Source: Diphasiastrum complanatum
Taxonomy: Eukaryota > Streptophyta > Lycopodiopsida > Lycopodiales > Lycopodiaceae
Direction of reading: 5' to 3'
DNA length: 64,000 nucleotides
Assembly: GCA_029204225.1 (NCBI GenBank)
Contig: CM055099.1
Span: forward strand, 61,411,753 to 61,475,752
Part shown: piece after piece, positions 1-10,275 of the stretch
How positions within the stretch are numbered: the stretch's first letter is position 1
Layout: each line of letters begins with the position of its first letter
The notes under the pieces: model-generated
Told to the model about the DNA's origin: nothing
The model's database searches: none
What the model saw: the letters and a program-made list of their open reading frames with translations, nothing else
Made by a program: the position numbers and the translations under genes

Positions 1-336
1 ATCATTGTACTCCTCATTTTGGATCTAATTGATTTGGAGATTGTGTGGATTTTGAGTGTTATTGGATTTCTAGCTTTCTCTCTCTACCCAAGAGCTCATG
101 ATGATTTTCTCTCTCTACATAAGGAGAGCAGCTTGTTTTTACTTAGAATAATTTTTGAATACTTCCCACATGTGTGAGTGAGAGTTGGAAGTGATTGAAT
201 ACATGTAGTAGTGTAATTTTGCCATAGAATCAAAGATAGATCTTGAATCTCAATCTAGTCTTGATCTTGGTGCATCTACACACCTTAGGAGATCACAAGT
301 ACATGTTGTGGACACTCCACACGTGTGAAATCTACA
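1..336 (+). repeat. 5' LTR (3' part only) of Ty1/copia element A
   Basis: The LTR ends in CA at 336 and a primer-binding site follows at once. The window edge cuts its left part. Bases 1-23 recur exactly at 5487-5509 in the 3' LTR of the same element. The G-box palindrome CACACGTGTG lies near 321 and a CACATGTGTG variant near 169, a feature shared with most LTRs in this window. Confidence 0.75.
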
Positions 337-353
337 TGGTATTAGATCCTACC
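337..353 (+). other. Primer-binding site of element A
   Basis: The sequence tggtattagatcc directly follows the LTR end. It is a slightly mutated form of TGGTATCAGAGC, the site complementary to initiator Met-tRNA used by most plant copia elements. Confidence 0.7.
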
Positions 354-1100
354 TCAGATTACCATGCATTTTGATCCATTTAAGTGAAAACTATTCATCA
401 ATCTTGAGCTAGAAATTGTCAAGATCCATTTTCCTAGCTATCTTGTCCAATTTTGGATCAAAAGAGATCAAAAGGACATTGATTGGGTCTGACCTAGTAC
501 TATACGGAATCAGGTGCTTAGACACGTGTGAGGAACATTCAATTTCAGTTTGGAAGTTTTCTCTCATGCTTGATCCATTTATCTTGCTTGATAGCTTCTT
601 TTGAAGCTATTTTTGTCTAGTTTTTAATGCAATTAGTTTCATTCCATTTGGTTGAGCCAATCAGAAGTTATAAGCTTTTGAAGAGGGTTAGGTAGGGCAC
701 CTAGACTTGGTGGACACATTTGGTTTGGTCAAGAGATTGCTTGGTTGATCCAAAATCACAGTTGAATGCTTACCAATCTCATCTATATGTGATCTAGGCA
801 CTGTTTTGAGATCTTAGCCGTTTTGTTTCATGCAATATCATTGTATTTGAGTCAAATTTGGTTTTTTAGTGTACTTCACACGTGCTAAGAGTGTTTGATC
901 CTAACTTTGCCCATACTCCATCATTTGATGTGAAATAGATCTTGTTTTAGAGAGATTTGTGTAGCTTGTGAGAATCAATTCACAAATAGTTGCAAAATCT
1001 TTCATAGGAGGAGATAGTACTCCATTATTGGATCCTATTGAGAGTGTGTAGCAACATTTATTGTTCATCATTTGAGTTTTCTTCACTTCAAATTTCTTCA
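354..1100 (+). other. Untranslated leader of element A
   Basis: About 750 bp lie between the primer-binding site and gag, and I see no coding sequence in them. The leader is conserved in the minus-strand copy at 17187-17920: both share the stretch around 'aagcttttgaagagggttagg' (here near 675), which shows that both belong to one family. An ACACGTGTGAGG motif sits near 522. Confidence 0.6.
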
Positions 1101-1871
1101 ATGGGTTCATCCTTGTTGGAACCAAGTGAAAGATTGTCCACTTCAAACTATTCAATTTGGAAAATGAGGATGGAGACCATCTTGATCCTTCAAAATGTGA
1201 TGGACATTGTTCTTGGCCTTGAAGGACCACCACAAGTTTTTCAAGAGGTTCAAAAATACAAAAAGAGAGCTAGGATGGCTCTCCACTACATTCAAATGAA
1301 TGTCTCTAATGAGATATTGAGGGAGATAGGTACTTGTACAACAGCCAAAATAGCTTGGGATTGTCTCAAGACTATCTATGAGGCTAAGAATACCTCTAGG
1401 CTTCTCACTCTTAGGAATCAAATCTCTCAAAGTAGCCAAAAGAGTGATGAGAGTGCATCTAGTTATGTTTTGAGAGTAAAAGATATTCATAGAGAACTTG
1501 CTTGTATTGGTGATTCCATCAATCAAAATGAGCTAGTCCAAGTCATTCTCAATGGCTTGAGAAGTGAATTTGATCACCTTGTCCAATCCTATGCCATTAA
1601 GGAGGAGCTACCAAGTTTGGAGGCTCTCCAAAGTGTGCTAATTTCAGAAGAATCAAGACTAGAGTACAAGCTCTTGAGGATGGACAAGCTTTCTCTCACT
1701 CATAATGATGGCAAAGCTCTCTTTGCCAAGGATAAGCACAAAGGGAGGAGCAAGAACCAACATCAACAATCCTCAAGCAAGGACAAAGTCAAATCCAAAG
1801 ACAAAGATGAGGAGGAAGATGATTACTCTAATGCTTCATCATCCAAGCTCAAGAAGAAGAAGATCAAGTGA
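1101..1871 (+). pseudogene. Copia gag (UBN2 type), element A
   Basis: This is the capsid protein of a Ty1/copia element, which packages RNA and reverse transcriptase in cytoplasmic particles. The ATG at 1101 is preferred because the paralogue at 16935-17186 starts at the same point; the frame itself is open from 1038. The N-terminus LEPSERLSTSNYSIWK followed by AKIAWDCLKTIYE and ASSYVLRVKDIHREL is the gag-polypeptide/UBN2 pattern. The C-terminus is Lys/Ser-rich, typical of the linker before a zinc knuckle. The frame ends at a TGA at 1869-1871. That TGA stands exactly where the first Cys of the CX2CX4HX4C knuckle should be: the next residues read FYCGKKGHYATNC. Gag and pol would otherwise be one frame. 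Confidence 0.85.
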
Positions 1872-3150
1872 TTTTATTGTGGCAAGAAAGGCCATTATGC
1901 CACCAATTGCTTCAAGAAGAAGAATCAACTCAAGCAAGCCAACATTACCAATGAGAAGGAAGACACTATTGCAAGTGATGGAGAGGGATCTCTTATGGTC
2001 TCTAGTTTCTCATCTACTCCTTTCAAGAAGGACGGCCTATGGTACATTGATAGTGGAGCCTCTTCACATATGTGTAGCTCCAAGGACTCTTTCTCTTCTA
2101 TTGCACCTTATGATGGAGTCAAGAAATCAATATACACTGCAAATGATTTTCAATGTCCTATTGAAGGCATAGGGAACATTCCCTTGAAGCTTGCATCCTC
2201 TAAAGTTCTTTCTTTCTCTAAAGTTCTTTATGTACCTAAGCTTACTAAGAATCTTATTAGTGTTGGCCAATTGCTTGATACTGGCCTTGATGTAAAATTC
2301 AATGTTGATACTTGCACTATCAAGAAGAATGATGAGATACTTGCATTAGGATCTAGATTTGGAGGCATCTATAAATTAGATCCAAATGAGTATGTGAATG
2401 CTTGTAATGTTGCACTTGTGAACAAGCTCTCTATGGAGGAATTATGGCATAGGAGGTTGGGACATCCCAACTACAAATCCATGCTCTCTATAATCAAAGA
2501 GGCCAAAGCTATTGGCTTGCCAAAGTCATTCTCCATGAAGATCAAGCCTTGTGAGGCTTGTGCTATTGCTAAATCTCACAAAAAGCCATTTACAAGATCT
2601 TCTATCAAAAGCAAGCATCCTTTGGAGTTAATCCACTCGGATGTGCATTTCTCATCAACTATAAGCAAGGGAGGAGCCACTTGTTTTGTCACTTTCATTG
2701 ATGATTTCACAAGATTCACTTGGATATATCTTCTTGCTTCTAAATCTATGGTGTTTGATCATTTCCTTATTTTCAAAGCTTATCTAGAGAAGCAATTCTC
2801 CTTCAAGATTAAAGCTCTTAGAAGTGATGAATATATCTCCAATAAATTTCATGATTTTTGTGAGCTTGAAGGCATCAAAAGAGAGTTTTCTTGTGCCTAC
2901 TCTCCATCTTAAAATGGAGTGGTTGAGAGAAAGAATAGATCTCTATGTGAACGTGCAAAATCTATGAGAATTGAGGCATCTTTGCCCAAAGTTTTTTGGG
3001 GAGAAGCCATTAATTGTGCAAATTATCTTTGCAATAGGCTCCCACATATAGCTCTTGGAGGGAAGTCACCATATGAAATCTTATATTTGAAGAAGCCTAA
3101 GGTTGATCACCTTAGAGTTTTTTGATGCATATGCTTTGCCCATATTCCCT
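1872..3150 (+). pseudogene. Copia pol, first part: zinc knuckle, protease, integrase (element A)
   Basis: The frame continues from gag. In order it holds the rest of the zinc knuckle (1872-1911), the aspartic protease site DSGASSH (about 2049), the GAG-pre-integrase HH-CC region with LWHRRLGHPN (about 2445) and CEACAIAKSHK (about 2550), and the integrase core with IHSDVH, FIDDFTRF and RSDEY. A TAA at 2910-2912 falls just before NGVVERKN, where related proteins have Gln. A TGA at 3124-3126 falls after LRVF, where Gly is usual. Both are point nonsense changes, and the frame then shifts near 3150-3180. The enzyme would cut the polyprotein and insert cDNA into the genome; this copy cannot make it. 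Confidence 0.85.
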
Positions 3151-3181
3151 TGGAAACAAGGAAGAAGGAAGATCCTAGTGC

Positions 3182-4285
3182 ATGCAAAGGGATATGGTTG
3201 GATACTCATCCACCAAGAAGGCCTATAGAGTCTTTGTACTCTCTACTTCTCAAGTTATTGAAAGTAGAGATGTTGTCTTTTATGAAGATCAACACTCATC
3301 TTTTGAAGAGGCCGAGATCAAGAAGTCTATGGATGCATCACCAATTATTGATTTTGAAGACAATCATGATGTGATGGGGTCGAGATTTGAAGAAGACTCT
3401 CCTCGGATTTTCTCACCAAGAAGATCCATGAGAGATAGATCCGAGCCTAAGAGGCTCTCATATGTTGACAAAGGCAAACAAGTGGATCTTGATTCCACTA
3501 ATTATGTTTTTTATGTCTCTCATGAAGAGCCAAAGAATGTACAAGAGGCACTCAATACCAAGGAGTGGTATGATGCCATGAAGGAAGACTATGATGCATT
3601 GATCACCAACAATACTTGGGAGCTTGTGGATCCTCCATCCAAAAAGCATGTGATTGGCTGCAAGTGGGGATTTCGGATCAAGTTCAATCATGATGGCACC
3701 ATCAACAAGTATAAAACAAGATTATGTGCCAAAGGATTTTCTCGAATCCATGGCCTTGATTATGAGGAGAGCTTTGAACCCGTTGCAAAGATGGTGATAG
3801 TAAGAATTCTTATTTCTCTTGCTTGTTTCTTTAAGTGGAAGGTGTTCCAATTAGATATATACAATGCTTTTCTAAATGGTTATCTTGAGGAGGAGATCTA
3901 TATGGAACAACCTCAAGGATTCATCAAGGATGAGTCCAAAGTGTGCTTGCTCTTCAAAAGTCTTTATGGAATCAAGCAAGCACCAAGATCATGGTATTCA
4001 AGACTTAATTCTTTTCTTATATCACTAGGATTTACTCTTAGTGACTATGATCCTTCCATGTATCTAAAGTTTGTTGATAGCAATATTGTCATTCTTCTAA
4101 TTTATGTTGATGACATTATTCTTTGTGGAAGTTGTATCAAGCTAGTTGATGAAACTAAGCTAGCACTTGGATGTGAGTTTAAAATGCAAGATCTAGGAGA
4201 GATACATTACATCCTAGGCCTGGAAATTGATTTTTATAAAGATCATGTCTTTATATGCCAATCTAGATATCTCACTCTATGTTGA
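3182..4285 (+). pseudogene. Copia reverse transcriptase, element A
   Basis: This is the RVT_2-type reverse transcriptase. It carries the usual order: EALNTKEWYDAMKEDYDAL, NTWELVDPPS, CKWGFRIK, YKTRLCAKGFS, ESFEPVAKM, QLDIYNAFLNG, SLYGIKQAPRSWY, and the catalytic LIYVDDIILCG near 4105. It is in a different frame from the integrase upstream, so an indel lies between 3126 and 3182. The frame stops at 4283-4285 and RNase H resumes in another frame about 35 bp later, which marks a second indel. The core itself has no stop over 1.1 kb, so decay is moderate. Confidence 0.88.
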
Positions 4286-5069
4286 AAATTCCATATGGAA
4301 AATTCTAAGAGCATATATAGATACTCCAATGGAGCAAATTGTAAAAGATCCTAATAAAGGTGATGAAAGATCCTTTGAGGACATTACACTTATTAGGAGT
4401 CTTGTAGGCTCCTTGATTTGGCTTATCATTACTAGGCCTGATTTAAGTTTTTGTGTGCACAAATTGAGTCAATTTATGCAAGATCCTAAGATCCATCATT
4501 GGAAGATGGCCAAGAGGATTCTAAGATATGTATCTTCATCTTGCGATTATGGTCTACTTTATAAAAGTGAAGATCTATCCATTGTTGGCTACTCGGATTC
4601 GGACTTTGCAAGTGACAAGATGGATCGAAAGTCTATTATTGCATACACTATCTTTCTTGGAGGCAATCTAATATCTTGGCTTTCCAAAAAGCAAGATACT
4701 ATATCTCTCTCTTCATGTGAGGCCGAGTACAAAGCACTCACTACAACTACCAAAGAGGTGCTTTGGATCAAGAGGTTATTAATGGAGCTAAAGTGCATCA
4801 AGCAAGATGATCTACCAATGATCAACTGTCATAACATCTCGGCCCAAACTCTTGCCAATAATCCCATAATTCATGCAAGAAGCAAGCACATAGAAGTGGC
4901 ACACCATTTTGTGAGAGAAAAGCTTATTGGAGGAGAAATCTATTTGGAGAATGTCAACTTGTCCTCTTGTATTGCCGATCTACTCACCAAGCCTTTCAGC
5001 AAAAGTGCTTTCATCAAGCATAGATCTAATCTTGGAGCTATATCAAGATCGATGCTTAAATCTTCATAG
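4286..5069 (+). pseudogene. Copia RNase H end of pol, element A
   Basis: The frame shifts near 4305-4320, then reads TPMEQIVKDPNKGDERSFED, SLIWLIITRPDLSF, GYSDSDFASDKMDRKS, SSCEAEYKALTTTTKEVLW, NNPIIHARSKHIEVAHHFVRE and IADLLTKPFSK. That is the complete copia RNase H with its acidic residues (D of SDSDF, E of CEAEY) and the usual pol C-terminus. It ends at a TAG at 5067-5069, and the polypurine tract follows 10 bp later. Confidence 0.88.
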
Positions 5070-5079
5070 ATAATTTTTT

Positions 5080-5509
5080 AGGAGGAGTGTGAAGAATTGA
5101 AAAAGATTATCTATGTTAGATATAGGGGTCTTATGTTTTTTATATCAAGCATCTAGGTGTAGGATGTTGATAGGAACAAATTTGGCATAGATGGCAAATT
5201 ATGCATTTCCACTTGTAATGCCACTATTGAGCCAAAATAGAGTAAGAGGCTAAACTCGTGCCAATTAGAGTGTAGACAAGTGTAATGCTTTTGTTTGATG
5301 AATTCTAAGAGGTCCAATAGGATTTAGAGGTGGAACCATGTGAGGTCCAATAGGAATTTGAGGTTTGCTTGAAAATAGTCCAATAGAATTAAGAGGTGCA
5401 TGGATCAATGGTCCAATAGGATTAAGAGGTGACAAAATGTGGTCCAATGATAGTTAAGCATAGTGGTAGCTCGTGGATCTACTAGTATCATTGTACTCCT
5501 CATTTTGGA
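5080..5509 (+). repeat. Polypurine tract and truncated 3' LTR, element A
   Basis: The tract AGGAGGAG (5080-5087) is followed by the LTR start TGTGAAGAATTG at 5088. The LTR runs to 5509, where 23 bases match window bases 1-23. It then breaks off into RNase H of another element. Judged from the 5' copy, about 310 bp are missing. A 33-bp unit beginning with g/a-gtccaatag repeats from 5311 to about 5455. Confidence 0.75.
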
Positions 5510-5718
5510 AAATTCACTCCTCCATGCAAGATCGAAGCACATAGAGATTTGTCCACTTTGTGAGGGAAAAGGTTCAAGCAAAAGAAATCTCTTTGGAACA
5601 TGTATCAAGTAGTGAATGTGTGGCTAATGTACTCACTAAACCTCTTCAAAGAGCAGCATTCATAAAGTTAAGAACCTCTCTTGGAGTGATTAGTAGAGCT
5701 ATGTTAGATCCAAACTAG
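5510..5718 (+). pseudogene. Copia RNase H C-terminus, element B
   Basis: This is only the end of a second copia pol. Read with frame changes it gives SKHIEI, HFVREKVQAKEISLEH, ECVANVLTKPLQRAAF and LGVISRAML, ending at a TAG at 5716-5718. It abuts the broken LTR of element A with no spacer, so one element was inserted or recombined next to the other. No other part of element B is present upstream. Confidence 0.75.
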
Positions 5719-5722
5719 TTGT

Positions 5723-6500
5723 GAGGAGGAGTGTTAAAATTCAAGCTAGTTTTGACCAATTTTGCTTATATGTATTGTAATTGGCAAGATGGCCATGTAA
5801 TTGGATGCCACATGTGCCAAATAGAATAGGATGCTTTTCCAAAGCTTTATTCTACACCCTACTTTGTAAAGGAACATTTTAAATAAGGCGAAAAAGTGCT
5901 TAGATAGGGTAGAGAGAAAATAGTACCCAAAAATAACATGTTTTTCATAATTTTTGGATCTTGAGATCAAGAACCCTAATTAGGGTGGATCCAATGATCA
6001 ATTAGGTTGGATGTTAGGCTTAGGTTATGAAATTTTAGAGAAGCCCTAAAATGCTCATACCCAAGCTACTAATGTATAAATATGTGATGGTTTCTCCATC
6101 AAATTATATTTTGCTATGTGTGTTGATTGATTTGCAATTGTGGGATTGATTAGCAAGTTAAGGTACTATAATCTGCTTGTGTCAGTCCATGTTTTCACAC
6201 GCGTGAAGGATATTTCAAAAATTTGAGTCTTAAAGTGGCGTTCAAACCAAGGTGAAGCTAGGAAATACTAAATTGGTTGGTGTTTTTGCTCCAGGATCTC
6301 AATTGGATCCATCATTTCTACCATTTATTGGAGTCTATTTGCTACATTTTCAACAATTTTTACTAAGTTTTTTGAAGAGATCGAGAGCTTCTACACCTAG
6401 TTTTTTCTCCATATTCTCTCTCTACTTGAGTGCCTCATGTACATTCTCTCTCTACTCGACAGCAAGATTATTCCAAACTTAGGTTTTTCTTCAAATCTTC
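5723..6500 (+). repeat. Polypurine tract and 3' LTR of element B (right edge uncertain)
   Basis: GAGGAGGAG (5723-5731) precedes TGTTAAAATTCAAGC at 5732, the usual LTR start. A TATA-like box (tataaata) is near 6075, and a palindrome TTCACACGCGTGAAG is near 6196. I could not find the terminal CA plus primer-binding site, so the right end is a guess. From about 6500 to 6636 I recognise nothing. Confidence 0.5.
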
Positions 6501-6636
6501 ATGTGAAGGATGCCGTGACTGCTATAGAAAGTAGCAGATTGGTTGGAGATATATTCTTCGCCTCTGTGGGGTTCATAGCTACTTGAACCTTGTGTTAGTC
6601 CACTTCTTAGCCCAATTTACATACTCTGTAAATTTT

Positions 6637-7202
6637 TCATGTGCTTCTGACTTGTTGTGAATGAAGTAGTATCTTGATAAAATCATCAATGAAGGTGATA
6701 TAGTATCTTGATCCTCCCATGGAAATCACATCAAAGGGTTTGCAAATGTTTGAGTGTATCAACTCCAAGAGTTCTGTTGCTTTGAAGGAGTCCTTTGTAA
6801 AAGGTGTATGTGACATCTTCTCTTTGTTGCATGCATCACATGATGTCACACTTGTTGCATCTTTGATGCTAACACTTGTGAATACACCATGTTGGTTAGA
6901 TTTGTACAATGTCATCATGTTCATATGACATAGTCTCCTATGCCATAGAACGTCCATAGGCTCATGGATCTGATGAGCTTGTTTTGTGGCAAGGTATACC
7001 TTCAAATGATATAGGTTGTCTTTGCTTGTGTAATGAGGGCATTGGTGCTAGCATCAATCACGTTGCATGTTTCATCCATGAATGTGAGACACATGTCTGC
7101 GTCTGATATGTTTAAAATATATAGTAGATCTTTTTGTAGTGTAGGCACGTACAAGAAATTATCTAGTCTTTTGTCTCTATTGTTGGTGTTCAGCCATAGC
7201 AC
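6637..7202 (-). pseudogene. Copia pre-integrase and integrase start, element C
   Basis: Read on the minus strand, this part follows the gag/protease part at 7269-8264. It shows LDNFLYVPTLQKDLLYILNIS (end of protease), then LWHRRLCHMNMMTL, CDACNKEKMSHTPF, LLELIHSNICKPFD and YYITFIDDF, the GAG-pre-integrase and first integrase Asp regions. The reading frame changes at about 7002-7005. The element ends abruptly at 6637: RT, RNase H and the 3' LTR are absent. The family differs from A. Confidence 0.75.
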
Positions 7203-7268
7203 TCAAGTTCCACTCACTTCATGTCTCAATCCATCTCTTAGAATGATATATATGGAGGAATCTGTCTG

Positions 7269-8264
7269 TCAAAAGTCAGCTATCATTTGCTTTGTTGTCA
7301 CAAAATGTGACATAGCTCTTGAATCAAGAACTATCTCTTGTACATCAGCTTGTGATGTGACATAGATATCAATGCATAGATAAGCGGATGGATTTCTGTT
7401 GGGTCTTTCTTCAGCCATCTTCAAAGATTCTGGTTCCTCCACGTATGATGAGCTGTTAGAGACCACCTTCCTCCTTTGTGTCTTATTAGTTCGTGGGTTT
7501 TGATAGCAGTCTACTGCTATGCATGACTCTTCTTGTGATAGTGTATGCAATCGATCTTTGGATTCAGCAAGCATGTCTCTAGTGTCTATGTGGCCATCAC
7601 GTCTACATCTCACGCAGGTCTCCTTTTCACCACTTTGTTGCTTGTTCTTGCTCCTACTTTTCTCATTTTTGTCGTTGGAGTGCTCTTGAGCCTCCACTTC
7701 TTCCTTGATGTCAATGATAGCCTTCTTGAAACTCATCTCAGGAACTTTGGCCAGTAGAGTCCAAGTTTTCTAGAACGATCTTGGTAGAGAGCATATAAGG
7801 TACATGAGTTGCCTCTCTTGTGAGATTGTGTGTTTTGTTTCGGCATTGTGCAAAGACAAGAACAAGCTCTTCATCTTTCTGATGAAGCTTGTGTGATCTT
7901 TGCAGTCCCATCTTAGATAGGTAAGCTGATATTCCAGATGCATAATCTAATTGCGTGACTTGGTCTAAAACCTTGTCATGAGTGCATCCCACATCTCTCT
8001 TGTGTTAGAGATAGATGTGAGGTCAAGAGTGATGCTATCTTCGATTGAAGAGGATATGACAGCTACTACTTTGTCATTCTTCTCCTTCTATTTGCGAATC
8101 TCTTTGCCTTTGCTAGCAGACATTTCTTTGGTGCCGTCCACCCAAGGCCATAAAGCTTCTCCTCTCAAGATGAGGGAAGTCTTCACTTTTCAGGCCAAGA
8201 AACTTGACCCATTTGCCTCAAAAACTGTGCATATCTTAGATTGGATGCTATTGATTGAAGCCAT
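7269..8264 (-). pseudogene. Copia gag, zinc knuckle and protease, element C
   Basis: The start codon is probably the ATG complementary to 8262-8264. It opens MASINSIQSKICTVFEANG and continues with LRGEALWPWVDGTKE and ISNTREMWDALMTRF, a gag-polypeptide domain with in-frame TGA and TAG codons. The second gag half (7738-7992) is in another frame. A zinc knuckle CVRCRRDGHIDTRDM (about 7590-7615) and a protease motif LDSRAMSHF (about 7300) follow. The protease active site should read Asp-Ser/Thr-Gly; here it is Asp-Ser-Arg, so it would be inactive even if read through. Confidence 0.72.
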
Positions 8265-8297
8265 AGTTTAAGTAAACAGGCTCTGAGAACCTTAACG

Positions 8298-8433
8298 GCT
8301 CTGATACCACTATAAGGATCCTCCCTAATTTAGGCTTGAGTGCTTTGATACCACTATTGAAAATCGTGAGACACTTTTCAAGCTCTGATACCACTGTTGG
8401 AAGCCATGAATCGCTTTTCAAGGTCTGATTCCA
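8298..8433 (-). repeat. Four repeated primer-binding-like motifs at the LTR edge of element C
   Basis: The complement of TGGTATCAGAGC, or a one- to three-base variant, occurs at 8298-8309, 8342-8353, 8382-8393 and 8422-8433, spaced 44, 40 and 40 bp. The copy at 8382-8393 touches the LTR end and is the natural primer site. Two copies lie in the leader and one inside the LTR. Confidence 0.7.
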
Positions 8434-8949
8434 CTGATGGAAAAACACTCGAATTCCTGATGCGAAGCTCATATAGAGTTGGTCTATATGTAGTTGTAGC
8501 TACTACTTCATACTACGATTAATCATATTCCAACTGACACTGCAGATCTGATATAAATTTATAGACAATAGATAACGTTTAATCAACAATCACTAACTGA
8601 GAAACAATGGAAGTAATATCTATTGCGAGCAAGCATCACAAAATCATTCACAAATTGCACACGATGGGTAGAATGCTACAACTCATTTATTATCAGAATT
8701 AAATTTACAACATAAACTTTGAACATTGTCCATTTTATAGATCAGAGCGTTGGCGCAAGAGAGGTATTCTCTCTCATGAATAAACTAGTAAATAGTTACT
8801 GCTTGCTACCTTTGTATCTATCTGTGTGACAATATGTGTCTGCTATTGCGTGACTCACACTCATCAACAACTCTCTCATCACTCTCATAGAGGAACAAGA
8901 GAGATGATTAATTTAAGCTACAGGATTAAAAAAACAATGAATCCTAACA
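8395..8949 (-). repeat. Complete 5' LTR of element C (555 bp)
   Basis: The LTR has mirror-image ends: TGTTGG at 8395 and CCTAACA at 8949, that is TGTTAGG...CCAACA when read on the minus strand. The primer-binding motif abuts its inner end. No second LTR of this family was found, so the element is 3'-truncated. From 8950 to about 9430 I see no gene or clear repeat. Confidence 0.7.
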
Positions 8950-9454
8950 GCTTTCGGATGTCTGTCATTGTAGTCCGTGCAACCCATTGTAGTCCGTCCA
9001 AAAAACTAAGTGTCAAATGACTCTCTCCCTCATACAAGTAGAAATCCGAGCTAGGATGAGTGCAATATTATTGGACCCCTTTCTTTCCTCCTAATTTGAT
9101 TGGTTTAGTGACATAAGGGCCCTCAAACTTGATTGGACCAATTTCATAGATCTCTCTCTTTTGATTGGTCACATGATTTCATGACAATACATATGAAATT
9201 GTCACTCCCCTGCTCTCATCACGCCATGTGTACGATGCCTAAGCTAGCTCGCGCTATATCACTTACCAAATTTGGCCTAATCATCTACTAACATGTGTCA
9301 ATAGGCTAAAAAAGGCTAAACACTCCTAAACTCGAAATAGATAGCTTTTACCAAATTTCACATGCATCTCATCATTGATCAGTCACTATAGGCATTGGTA
9401 GTCAAAAAATGTGAGCCAAATGGTATGCATAATCAACGATTTCTAGAATGGACG

Positions 9455-9800
9455 TAGGTCACTGAAAAGTGGTGATGAATTAAGCTATTTTTGATAGCTA
9501 GAGGTCACTCCTCATAGAGAGATGGCCTCACAGTACAACAACATTCAAAATGTGTATATTTTTTTGTGAGCCATGCAGTTGTCAACAACAATGAAAAATG
9601 TTGACGAATTAAGCTATTGTTGGTGGCCAAAGGTCACTCCTCTTAGAGAGGTAGCTTCGCGCTACAACAACAAACAATATATCTATATTTCTTTGTGTGA
9701 GCCATGCAGCTGTCAACAGTGATGGACTATCTCAACAAACAAACAAGATGCATAATATTTTTTTGTGTGAGCCATGCGGCTGTCAACAACGATGGACTGC
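9455..9800 (+). repeat. Degenerate tandem repeat
   Basis: The block gtgagccatgcagttgtcaa recurs at 9566, 9696 and 9767, and the block gaattaagctatt...ggtcactcct recurs about 130 bp apart (near 9476 and 9607). The third unit has an internal deletion. There is no coding potential. From 9801 to 10275 I see only AT-rich sequence. Confidence 0.65.
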
Positions 9801-10275
9801 CATTGATGTAAAAGCAATATATAAGATGAAAGTTACCCGTCATGCACTCATGTATTAGCGTTGATCAAATGCTTGTATTACTACAAAAAATATGTGCAAA
9901 CTAGACCATAGTTGGCCGCAACAAACTATTGTATGATAAACGTAATGATCCAAGCATGTGGTGAGAGTTCTTAATGGATCAGTAGTTGAACATCATCTGA
10001 AGTGCTGTAGATGGGTGTTGTCAAGAAGAAATGGGCATGTAGGAGAGAATTAGGCCAAAATCATGGATTTTTTTAATAAATCTCTAAATTTTATTTTTAA
10101 AAAAAAGCCAAAAAAATACATCTTTAAAATAAAGAACTACAAGTTCTTTGCTGCAAACTTCATAAAACCATCATAACTACAAATGAAATAATAATTCAAG
10201 AGAACAATGATTTTTGAAACTTGAAATCCCATTGAAATTCAAAACAAATTAAATTACATTTGCACATTCTTTTTT

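Noticed and set aside
337-353. tRNA gene because of tRNA-complementary bases
   Set aside because: Only the 3'-end complement is present, as in all retrotransposon primer sites; no cloverleaf arms.
8248-8472. Minus-strand 74-codon frame
   Set aside because: It spans the repeated primer-binding motifs and LTR edge, so it is not a protein gene.
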